Source: Stemphylium vesicarium
Lineage: Eukaryota > Ascomycota > Dothideomycetes > Pleosporales > Pleosporaceae
DNA: 64,000 nt
Assembly: GCA_004380135.1 (NCBI GenBank)
Contig: QXCR01000065.1
Coordinates: forward strand, 1-64,000
Reading direction: 5' to 3'
Shown here: in pieces, positions 23,301-34,176 of the stretch
Layout of the letters: each line of letters starts with the position of its first letter
Position numbering within the stretch: position 1 is the stretch's first letter
Program-made: the position numbers and the translations under genes
The notes under the pieces: model-generated
Told to the model about the DNA's origin: nothing
Seen by the model: the letters and a program-made list of their open reading frames with translations, nothing else
Databases searched by the model: none

Positions 23301-26300
23301 TCTTTGTGCAAGCGGTTTGGTGACCCTCCGAAAAGCGTCTTGCTTCCACTGGAGCTTGCATTCCGCTCGCCTGGTCTACGCCTAAGCGCAGATCTGATGC
23401 TGCTGGCGAAAGAGCTGGCTGACGAAGACTGCTTGCTGTTTGCACGTAGCCTCCTTCCAGTTGCAGATGAACGCCCCGAGGAAAGACTGGAAGAGGTCGA
23501 CGAGCCATGTTGCCGATCGGGTGGCTCATAGAGAAATATGGGATGCGGCACGGCTGGATATTGCATAGCAGGTGCGCGAAGATTTTTCCGATCCACGTCC
23601 TCTTGCCGAAACGGGCTCTGGTCGTTCGTGAACAAGAAACCTGTGCGATTGGTCCTCAAGTCATGCATTCGCATGTGAGTCTGCTGCTGCGCACGCTCTT
23701 CGGAAAAGTCCAATTTCCTCGATAATAAGTTGAGCGACAAGCTCGTCTGTAGAAACGCCTGGGGGATGACGGCTTTCTCTCCAGAGCGTGCCCAATGGTG
23801 CGAGACAGCTTTGGAAGGTACGGCAATCACGGTAAGATCCGGCACAACAACGTTGAGTCTCGAGGAGAAAGTGCTAGTAGCAAGGTCATTGAAGTTCAAA
23901 GACAAAGGCTTCGCCTTGATCATGAGGGCCTCTGGTGCTATGTGCAAGCAGATGCCAATGTCGTGTGTTTTGAGTTTGAGGAATGTGGCATCATGAATGA
24001 CCGGGATTTCCGTGAGAGGCAATGTATTTTCGTCGTCATCGAGAGTGAAAGCGAATGAGCGCACTGCTCCTGCCGCTGTCTCGACAAATTCCGATGTACA
24101 ATCTCCTGTGATTTTGCCCACATCGAAGTCCCAGCTACACACATAGGTTGGCTCAATCGGAGGCAATCCAAAGAGGCGGTGCCCGAATATGATAGTGGAA
24201 TCGATGAATAATTCAGTGCGGCCACTCGAGAACTCGTTCGGTAGGTCGATATCAGGCGCTAAGCCCCCAAGAGACACACTGATGGGACTAAAGTTGACCA
24301 TCAAATCCATGTAGTAGTTCGTGAACCGAAGATCTGCCGAAGCATACGGGAGATCTGCTCGGATACCACGCTCTGCAGAATACAGGTTGGCAGGCAGCAA
24401 TACACATGATTCGTCTGCCGAAATGCATAGGATAACATCTAGGTCGTTGGATGTTTTGGCCGCCTCGCCGTTAGGCTCGGCCCCTTCTGCTGTGATATTA
24501 GCGGCCGGAAGCCCCTGGAACTCCTCTAATGTCTTGAAGTGCATGTCATCGCCAAAATAGTTATCCTTGATTTTCATGAAGTGATGTATGAGCCAACCAT
24601 AAAGTTCAAGGTTGAGCTTGTGGCCCTTGATATCCATGAATAACCTGTCGGTGTTCATTGCGGAGGTCTCAGTCATGAAAGTGTGGCTACCGCTCAGCGT
24701 CAGGCCGCCAAGGTGCGCCACGTTTGGCGACTGCACAAACGTTTGCAGTGTGTTCTTCTGCGGCATCAATACTTCGAGACCAAGATTCTGCCCTCTAACA
24801 TCAAACTTGATCTGATTCTGAAGTGGCCGAAACGTGTCGAGCGGTATGAAAACCTCACCTTGCAGTCCCTTACCAGACAAAATGACGAAATTGTTGTCGT
24901 CTAGATCTGCAGGATTATTGATGATGTTCGAGTCGTTGGTGTTGAGGTATAGTTTGAAGTTGGAGAAGTCGACGTTGAGTAGATACTGGAAGGGCACAAA
25001 AAGGAAGTAGTCAGGCGGGGGCCCTGAGCCCCAGTCCGCAACAAGATCCATGATCAGGAACATGTGGTCCCTTAGTAAGAACAGCTCCAAATTTTGACAT
25101 TTGATGTTGAACAGCCACTTTCGCAACGTGTTCCAACCCAGGGGGTTGGATAGATCGCAATCGAGGGCAATGGGGCCAGAGCGCCATAAGAGTCCATGGT
25201 TCACGCTAGACGAGATTTCAGTGCTTGCGACATCGACGTCTACTTTGCTCTGGTATCCTTGTTTTGAGGCGTACATGTCCATGACATAGTTGACAGTGGA
25301 TTGTTCGGCTATCTTGACGTCGATCCAAGCAAAAGGACGAACGTTTTGTGGACCAGTAGCATCTCTGCGCTTTCCTCGCCGGATACGAGACTTTGCTTTA
25401 CCCTTGTTCTGATCTGCCCCCAGTTTATCATGCGCCGCTAGCGTATGGGCTTTTCCTTTCCACTTCCAGTCCTTGGAAGATTCGCGAATGGGGATACGCA
25501 AGACCGTGTCCTTTTCGATGCTGAGGTACAATTTGAAGACGGAATTCACACGGAGCTCACCGGGCTTTAGAGGGGTCGACGGAACGGCATCTACGCGTGA
25601 GCCTGGGAAGAACATGGATTGGAAAATGCCACGATGTCGGTCTGCCCACGGGCCATAGTTGATTGTGCCTCCGAAGATTTGTATGTCCATACCATAATCA
25701 GGCGGGATGCTTCCGTTGATATCGTACGGGCGCGTAGGGTCCAAGTATCTGCTTTGGTCAATGTCGCTTGGTACCGGGCCTGGTACATCCCAAAAGAAAG
25801 AGACATTGACACAAGGGCAGTCGGCGATCAAAGACGTCTTGGCATACTCAACGCCATCCCACTCGCCGTGGCCGTCGTTTGTGGTGTCGTCGAGGTATCG
25901 CGCCAGACCTTTCCATCGTTCGCGTCCTGGAAACGTCCATTGTGAGTTCAGCGGCGGGTTGCTGCTCGCCAGACCTGACTTGGCGTGGGTATGAATCGAG
26001 TCTGTGTCTTTGGAGAAGAGTCCGATAAGATTGGGGAGCCTTCTCAACCAGCGCCAGTGCCTCCGATGCCTGGCTTCCTTCTCGATGATGTGGTTTTCTG
26101 GCACACCCTGGGCTACTTCTTGCTTGAACTGTACAGCGGAATCCAGTTGGCCAATCTTGTAGTCGGGATTGGGCTTCATGTGTACCACGGGATGGGTGAC
26201 CTGGAAGTTGAAGAGTTGCTGATAGACATCCAGAGGCCCACTTGTAGATGCATCCAGAGTTCCGGTAGCCTTCTCGAATTGCGCAGTTATGACGGCTAGT

Positions 26301-27175
26301 GTATGCTCGTTGCCGACGACAATTGCACCTTTGACAATATCCACATGGACGGGGAGGAGTCTGAGGAAAGCGGGAATGTCGGCTTTTTTGGGACTAGATG
26401 AAGTGGATCGGCCAGTATCTGGACGTGGGACGTTCTTTTCACCTTCGGTATGCGACTTCCTGAGCTTGTTTTGGTGATGGTGCTCGTTCTGCTCCGTCTT
26501 TTCAGTCTTGTCGAAGTCGGATACAGAGCCCTCGGGAGACTTTTGTTGGTCAGCATCACTTCGCGCCTTCTTCTCTACTGCGTCGATGATGCCGTCGTAA
26601 GCGGGGCTCCGGTTGTACATGAAGGCCTCAATGCCCGAGACCTTGATTGAGAAGCGGCATGGTAGCTCCTTCCGTGTCTGCTTGCCTCCTTTCTCTGCCT
26701 TGTCCACATTGCCGCTGCGGCTGCCAGACCGGCTCCGGGGCGTGCTTGGGATCCGACTGCTGCTGTCTCCGTCTGCTGGAGGGTCGCCATCGGTGTAGAC
26801 GCCGGCATCTTTCACGCGCCGCAGCCAGTAGTTCCAGGTGATGTATCCGCCATGAATCAATATCGTCTCGTTGTGGCCGTGGTAGCGTATGTCCTTGAAG
26901 AAGATGCGGCCGCCGAGCAGCGAGATTTGGAGGGCGGTGATATCGATATATGCGTTGAAGGTGCGCCATGTGTATGCACGGATGCCATAGGCCACCAGGG
27001 TCGCGAAGAGGCGGTTGAAGTAGAAGAGGAAGAAAATGGTCAGGATGCCGCAGATGAGCAGTTCAACCAGGAATATCCTGCAAACATTAGCTACACTGTG
27101 CGACTGATATTGGTCCAAGGCTCACCAATTGAAGCCGTCGCGCGGGTCCAGGGGCTCGGCAACGATTCCCGCCAT
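17342..27175 (-). CDS. CSF1: Bridge-like lipid transfer protein Csf1 (BLTP1/Tweek family)
   Basis: Exon 1 is 27175-27126 (MAGIVAEPLDPRDGFNW) and exon 2 is 27077-17342. The only intron is 48 nt (GTGAGC...TTGCAG). The product has 3261 residues, in line with Csf1 proteins (about 3000). A transmembrane helix at about residues 17-40 (FLVELLICGILTIFFLF) anchors the N-terminus. It is followed by the family start YITWNYWLRR and by long beta-rich repeats interrupted by low-complexity linkers (for example about 100-160 and 1230-1340). Csf1 is a rod-shaped hydrophobic groove protein at ER contact sites that moves bulk lipid; yeast Csf1 is linked to growth at low temperature and to GPI-anchor lipid supply. 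Assignment is from length, N-terminal architecture and family resemblance. It is divergent from the TMEM184-like gene. Confidence 0.93.
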
Positions 27176-27687
27176 GATTGCAGCGCGTTGTGTGGAGGAG
27201 GCGGTATATCTTCATGGCTCCACGGGGAAGGCGCGCATTGTTGATGGCAATCGGGGAGGGAAGGAGCGCCAGGGCAGCGCCTGCTGGATGCGGCGACGTT
27301 CACTCCTGCGGCGGGGGGCTGATAGTGGAGGCGGTTTGGCGGGTAACAATGGCGACTTGCAGCATTCGAGGCCTGGTGGTATAGCGTTGGAGATGGCGCT
27401 ACTTCGGTCGGGGTACAGCTAAGAGACGACGAGGCGTGCGCGCGCCGCAGGATGCGCGTCATGGGCCTCTTGCAGGGAAGCTGAGCTTGGGCCCCTCTGC
27501 TCCTCCGCAAACCTACCACACGGCAGAGGCCAAACGTGCACAAGACCACGACGCCTGAGGTGCGAGTGTACAGCGCACCATGGCAGGACTTCGTCGCTAG
27601 CATCGCCTTCTTTCTCTTTTCCTTCGCCGCTGCGCCCAGGACCAACACTGCTGCACTCTCTTCATCGCCCATCGCCAACGCCTCATC
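27176..27687. promoter_or_regulatory. Divergent promoter, Csf1 / TMEM184-like
   Basis: A 512-bp GC-rich interval separates two start codons that face apart. No TATA box was recognised. Both products are membrane-associated, so co-regulation is conceivable but not shown. Confidence 0.5.
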
Positions 27688-29960
27688 ATGCTCGTAGGCA
27701 CCCTCCAGTCGGGCCTCCAGGCCGACGACTTCTCGTCTGGCGGCACCGGGGCTCGCTTTGCACGCGCCATCGTCATCGTAGCTGGTGTATGTGCTCTAGT
27801 AGCGAGTTTGGTCACTTTCGTGTAGGCAGTAGACTCTCCATCGTGAATGACTCGGGCTGACGTAGTTGTAGTGCTGTCTGGTTACAAACGTGAGCCGCCT
27901 TCTTAAGCTCGGTGAACATCGCTTAACTTAGATACAGGAAAAACTACCGGAAACCAGTCTTGCAGAGATATGTTGTCCGAATTCTGCTCATGTATGCATC
28001 ACCTCGACCCACTATGTGCCTTCGCTAACTGCCTGTAGGGTCCCAATCTACGCTGGCACATCATGGGCCAGCTTAGTTTCAACCACGGCTGCCGCCTACG
28101 TAGAGCCTTTTAGAGATGTCTATGAGGCATTTACAATCTACACCTTCCTCCAACTGCTTATCAACTTCATCGGCGGCGAGCGCGCCCTTATCATCCTCAT
28201 GACTGGTCGCGCCCCCGTCTCCCACCCGTGGCCAGTGAACTTGGTCTGCTCCAAGATCGATATATCCGACCCACACACATTCCTTGCCATCAAACGGGGC
28301 ATTCTACAGTATACTTGGGTCAAACCAATTCTGTCCATAGCCACCATCATCATGAAGGCTACAGGCACGTACCAGGAGGGTTACATTGGCCTGACTTCGG
28401 GCTACTTCTGGAGTGGCATCATCTACAACGTCAGCATCACCATTAGTCTGTACGCTCTTGCTATGTTCTGGGTGTGCATGTCTACGGATCTGAAGCCCTT
28501 CCGTCCTATGCCCAAGTTCCTGTGCATCAAGGGCATCATCTTCGCTTCTTACTGGCAGGGCTTTTTTCTTTCGATACTTGTCTTTCTCGGTGCCATACCA
28601 GACGATGTTCCTGGCTACAGCCCGGACAACCTAGCAGCTGCCATTCAAGACGCGCTGATCTGCTTTGAGATGCCTCTCTTCGCACTCGCCCATTGGTATG
28701 CTTTCTCGTGGCACGACTATGCCGACTCGACCATCTCAGCTGCAAGACTCCCAGTCAAGTATGCATTGCGTGATGCCTTTGGCCCTCTGGATCTCATACA
28801 GGACACCAAGGAGACCTTCGCTGGTAACCATTACGAGTACCGGTATTTCGATGCGCGCGATAATGTACTGGCACACGAAGAATCAGCATCACGCGCCGCG
28901 CGCATGGCAGAAGGTATGCGATACGAGAGAGGAGGAAAGGGAAAGTACTGGATTCCCAAGCCTGGCCAGGGATCGGAGCGCGAACCATTGCTCAACAAAG
29001 TCACATCGAGTCGCGCCAGGGCAATGAGCCCAGGGCCACACAAAGCTCTCAGTGGCGAGGGTGCCAAGTATGGCACACCTGACATCGTTGAGGAACCTGA
29101 ACTTGATAACGACGAGGAGCGACTTTATCGCAATGCACGCGAACTGGAGTTTGGAGACTGGAATGTAAGTTTGCACCATCTCCACACCTGCACCCAAGCT
29201 GACTCGACCATAGTATCCCGTTATCGAGGCCCATCGCCCGTCGCGTGAAGACCGCTTGTACGCAGACCCTAATATCCTGACTGCATCCACAAATCGAAAC
29301 CTCCTTCAGCCCACCAAGGACAACAAGAGAAGACGGAAAAGTCAGATCCAGGACATCCAAGAGTCTGTCGACAAGGGCAAACAGCGTGATGAATCCAGCA
29401 ACGGAGAGTCCTCGCGCTCAAAGTCTTCGCATTCCAAGTCCCGCGCGCCTTTCAGTAACCTCCTCCGCCAAAAGTCGTCTTCCTCAAGCTCTGCAAAATC
29501 AGACAAGAGTCAGCTTGTAGACTTGGTCGTGGAAGACCACCAAGCTGAAGAAGTCGACCGTGTCAGAGCGCGCAAAGAAGGTGGACCGGGCTGGAACGAA
29601 GTCCCTTCCAAACATTTTGTGTAAGTCCCACCATAAATGCACCCTGTACATACGACTAACGTGACTTGTAGCCATACCTATCCAGGCGAAGGCGAGGCTG
29701 AAGAGGTCCGAGAAGGGTTCAATCCAGATGAGCCTGAGCCACACAACCCTGAAGCTGAGCACAACCTTAACTACCCATTCGCGGTTCAAGAGCAAAGCGA
29801 AGAGGAGCAGCGAAAGCAAGACATCAAGCCACACGTCACGAGCGAAGCCAATCATTGGGAAACGCGCGACGTCAGCAGCCAGAGACGAGATGACGAAGAC
29901 CGCCCCAGTCCTTCGTACGGCAGTTTCAGAGAGGAGCGCAATGCCTGGAGCCAGGACTGA
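27688..29960 (+). CDS. DUF300 / TMEM184 (organic solute transporter Ost-alpha-like) membrane protein
   Basis: Six exons: 27688-27821, 27872-27889, 27932-27991, 28039-29164, 29214-29620 and 29672-29960. All phases agree, giving 677 residues. The second exon is only 18 nt. Residues 1-430 hold about seven hydrophobic helices with the family landmarks LQRYVVRILLMVPIYAG, YTFLQLLINFIGGE, QYTWVKPILS and FCIKGIIFASYWQ-type segments (seen here as FLCIKGIIFASYWQGFF). The remaining 250 residues are a hydrophilic, Ser/Lys/Glu-rich cytosolic tail. TMEM184/Ost-alpha relatives (LAZ1 in plants, YKR051-type proteins in yeasts) act in vacuolar or plasma-membrane transport and signalling; the substrate here is unknown. 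The start is the only ATG that gives an N-terminal membrane segment joined to the family core. Confidence 0.9.
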
Positions 29961-31561
29961 TGACGAATGTTTGATTTTGCCCGGTCACCTGGTTCAAGAC
30001 ATGGTGCCCCTTGTCGGCCGATTTCATCTCCCATTCATGCTCAATTTGATCATCCTCGAGAAATGTTTTGTTGATTTTACAGGGTTGTCGATCTGTTTTA
30101 TACCCGATCTCGATCTCGGTGTACCTGATACGTCTGGTGCAATGGATATATTTAATGCGGCGTCAGAATGATAGCGAGCTTCTTTTTACGATATCCAGAA
30201 AACTTTCTGGTTTGCCATAATTCCAACAAACAATGTCATGCCACGTGCATCTTGTGGTCCCATGTGCATAAGTTTCCGCTGTCACCTAATGCATGCATCA
30301 ATCAGCCCAAATCCAGCGCGGAGCCCACTGCACATTACCCAACCGAGACGCGTGTGGAGCTACCGGACCGCATCTGAATTTGCACCATCAACGCGTTGGG
30401 ATGGCTTGTGCAAATGTGCTGGCGTCGACAGGACGTAGCGAGAAATCTAGGCCGTGGTATTCCGCTGGAGAAGAGCTTCGTGGCCGTGATAGGGCGCACG
30501 CGAGACCCTACTCATCTGGTTATCAAGTGTTTCAAGACTTTAGGCCTTTACCAATGGCGAATTTTGCTCACAAAGCATTTTCGCTGCGAAAGGCTCCTAG
30601 ATGATCGATTGGCTACGCGATATGCATGCGAAGACGGGAGCCAGCTTGGCGTTGGGAAGCCGCCTCTGCAGATCCGGCAGGCGCACACGAGACTCACAGT
30701 TTCCAGCCTTTACCCTGCAGAGCATGCCCAGGTGCTAAACTCAACACCACCATCGTCGGCAGTTGCAGTCTACCTTGCGCGTCCATGTCGGACGTGGACG
30801 GTCCGTTGCGTTGCGCAACGCACGTTTCAGCGTTCATGAATAGCAGTCGGTGTCGCAAGGTATCCCCACCCTGTCGCCATGATGCGCTCAAACATGCGAC
30901 GAGTTGCGCGCATGCTCGAACAGGCCCGAAATGAACCGGCAACCCCAATGCTGGATTGGCCAACGAGCGTATCCCAGCTTGCCACACCTGGACGGTTTCC
31001 CTGGCAGTTTCGATCCGCAAGCGCTATTGCCCCGTCACTGGTCTACGATGCTGCACCTCTCCGCTTTGCCTTGAGCGCTTACTGTACCCCACTGGCCAAT
31101 CACCTACCATTACCGCACTTCTCGTCTCGATTCACGCAAGCCTCCACGCGAGCTAACATGTGAGGTTAACGACTGTCATGGTAGGGGTGTGCTGTCATTG
31201 GGCGTCTACACAAAGGTAACAGGCAGGCCTCATCTATAATATGCGAGCCGTTGTCGTCCTGTGAGTTGCGACTGGTTTGCTGTTCCTGAGGGCCGGACCT
31301 GCAGGCTCCCGCATTCTAGAAGCGAACCCTCAATCCAAGGACAACACATTTGTCGACAGGCTGGGATTTTATCCGGATAGTTCGCAGTCTGCTTTTTCCC
31401 TGCCTCTTCGTCCTACCTTCCTCTACTACTCTTTCCTCGTCTTCGCATCCTTTTTGCTTTTGCCCGTTTACGGCGCGACATTCTCTACTACGCTTTTTGT
31501 TCGATTGTTCTTGTTTTCGGACGATGGGTTATTAGCTGCACTGGTTTGCAGCAAAGCAGAT
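29961..31561. other. Intergenic, 1.6 kb
   Basis: No gene is supported. Open frames at 30293-30839 and 30694-31020 overlap one another on both strands and lack domains. The frame of the next gene is open without an ATG from 31277 to its start at 31562. The pyrimidine-rich sequence at 31390-31500 looks like promoter and leader. Confidence 0.5.
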
Positions 31562-33665
31562 ATGATGGAATACGGGAGGCAGCAGCAGAAGGAGCCGAGA
31601 TCACCATGGCTGGCCATCAAGTTCGGGTGCTGTGCATCCAAGGATGATATTGTGGACGAGAGAAGGGATGTCACAAGGGCTGCCGGTAAGTTTGAACCTC
31701 TTTTCTGTTACTCAAGCTCGTACTCAGTACATTCCTACCTACATTGTGTTTGTTCATCTGTCTTGTTTCCTCTTTTCCTTCCCTCTGGCTACATGGTAGC
31801 CCTGCGATCACGTTCATCACTCTATCGTCTATTGAGATGCATGCAATTTGCACACTTGTCAGTATGGACAAAGCAGCTCGGCATACCTCCAACACATTCG
31901 GACCCCCTTCCAATGTTTTGCAAGATGAACAGTACCAATAGGCCCAACACGATGCTGACCGAATCATCCAACAGAGGAGAGGGAGATGCGCATTTGCTAC
32001 GAACAGCCGCGTGCCGTGCCCCAGCCTAGTGCTGAACCAACTCAACCGCGTCCATCAACAAGCCAGTCGGTGGGCCGACACGTCTCGCAATGGGTATCCA
32101 ACAGCCGCGAGTACGCCGCGCGTGCTTCGTCCCGTACTAGCATCTCAACCCTTGCACGGCCGGGTCGCTCACGAGCTCGGCCCAGTATCAGCCGCCCCAC
32201 GAACTTTCGACATTTTAATGGCCTTGATGATGTCCCGTCTATGCTCGATGACGCGTCTGTACCCGTTCGTCGTCGTCGTAGCTTCCGTCCTCTCGAACTG
32301 TCCATCTACCTTCCCGATGGTTGTGGCCATTTGTCTCCGCTGCCTGACTTTGACGACGAAGAGTGCTGGACAAGTCAACCATCGCATCTCGCACGACCTG
32401 AGGAAGCACATGTTCGTGTGAGAGACTCCCGCACTAGTTCCGTGTCCTCGAATCCCTCTTCTGCCTCATATCTTATACAGCGCAAACCTGTTGGTGGCCA
32501 CTCGAGACACAGTAGCATGCAAAGTCAAAAGAGCACCGCCTCGCAAGAGAGGAGGTTGTCAGGGACGACTATGGGCACCATGGCGACACCTACTTTGGCT
32601 TTCTTGCCAGAAAACTCACACATCTCCGACGACCAGATACTAGAGAAGCCTTCCATCCAACGCTCGCTCACTTCTGGTACACTGTCCCCAGCACGTGTTA
32701 TGTCGCGTCTCCCTTCCCCATCTCGTAATCGTGCAAGCACTGCACCTTCTCGTCCTGGAAGTATCCGCCGCACAAAGACCGATGTAGACGACGCTATCCG
32801 CGAATTGAACACCATCATCGAAGAACGTCGTGCTAGCGCATACCGCTCGAACACTCAATCTCCCGCCCTTCTCAACCGCCCTCCGCCCTCCCCATCACAC
32901 CACGTACCCTACATTGCACCTTCAATGCGCATGCATGTGCGTTCAGAGACGCTCTCAGACATTGGGTCTGCATTTTCAGCTCCGCTTGGCTTCAAACCAC
33001 TTCCCATCACACCGGAGAACGTTACTCCGACTAGGCGAACAACCATGGGTCTGACCCTTACGCCAGGCCTTCCTCACACTGGACCTTTGAGCTCCAATCC
33101 CATCACGCCTCCACCCGTCACACCTACAACGCCTATCGCTCGTCTAGGAGCTTGGATCAAGCGATCTACTTCTTCCTTGGCCTCTAGCTCCCGACCTGAG
33201 ACCCCCAAGACCGCAAACTCATTCTACATGTGTGAAAACCAGCCTGCACTCCCCACTTCTGTTTCAAGGCCATCAACCGCAGGATCGCGTACATTACACA
33301 CGCGTCAAGAATCCCAAGACAGCAACGCCACAGCCACCGTCACTCTCTTCTCGTCGTCCCCAAGCACACGTTCCCCTTCGCCAACTTCGACTTCCCACTC
33401 CCTCTCCACCATCGCCACTTCATCCCCACCAAGGAAGCTGAGGCGTGTGCCTGCGCCCTTGACGCTGGTCAAGGAGAAGGAAATCGCGGCTGAAGCCGGA
33501 CTCATGAGTACACACAGCACAAATAGCGTAATGAACCTAAAGCCTCCCATGAGCCCCAACTTCGATCTTCTCAAGGGCATGGAGATTAGCGCTAAAGACG
33601 TTGGCATCAACGGGCGTCAAAGCCTGATGGCCCCCAGCCCAGGAGCGGTTGGCGTCGCCTTTTAG
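31562..33665 (+). CDS. Uncharacterised Ser/Pro/Thr-rich disordered protein
   Basis: Exons 31562-31685 and 31975-33665, joined at phase 1 through a 289-nt intron (GTAAGT...ACAG), give 604 residues. The start MMEYGRQQQKE precedes a short conserved-looking segment (PWLAIKFGCCASKDD) with a Cys pair. The rest is low-complexity and predicted disordered, rich in Ser, Thr, Pro and Arg. It contains many S/T-P sites and RxxS patterns (SRPSTAGSR, SPTSTSHSLS), so it is probably heavily phosphorylated. A short ordered stretch near residues 270-285 (DVDDAIRELNTIIEERR) may form a helix. The C-terminus is FDLLKGMEISAKDVGINGR followed by a loop. No catalytic domain, signal peptide or membrane segment is visible, and I do not recognise the family. 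Confidence 0.8.
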
Positions 33666-34176
33666 ATACGATGGTATGATTACGTAGCTATGAAATGGCG
33701 AGGGGGTGGGGGTAAACATTGGCAGGAGTTTTCGGATCAGGTATGGAATACTTGGTATGGAAAACTTGCTTATCCAGGATTCGGGGCTTCCTATCCAGGG
33801 GAGCAAAGGATAAGGGGTTTTGGCGATCTTTCTTCTCTTCAGCGAACTGGGCATATACCCTCCGTTCTTTCCCTCTTCGCAGGCTGATTCGTCTTGTGGA
33901 AAGGGAGAGCGGATGTCCGGCGCATAACACCCTTTTTATATACTATAATTAATTATTTCATTTTTGAGGATGTTGCGCAAATGTTCTTCTGTGGTTGCTC
34001 AACCTTGGTTGCAAGGGAGCGTTTCTACCTGCACTAGTACTGCGTTAGGCTTAGCGCCCATGCATGGCTTGAGCTTTAAGGGGAAGGTTTTTGCTGCACC
34101 TTGAGCAACAACTTTTCGTCACCCAGCCCGACTTCGACTTTAACTACTCAAGCACCGTTGTGCCCCACAATTCACA
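33666..34176. other. Intergenic with AT-rich 3' flank
   Basis: A strongly AT-rich run at about 33935-33965 (TATATACTATAATTAATTAT) lies 270 bp after the stop of the upstream gene and may contain its polyadenylation signals. No open frame of interest is present. Confidence 0.5.

Noticed and set aside
30293..31020. Overlapping frames of about 100-147 codons on both strands
   Set aside because: Random-looking composition and no conserved pattern.
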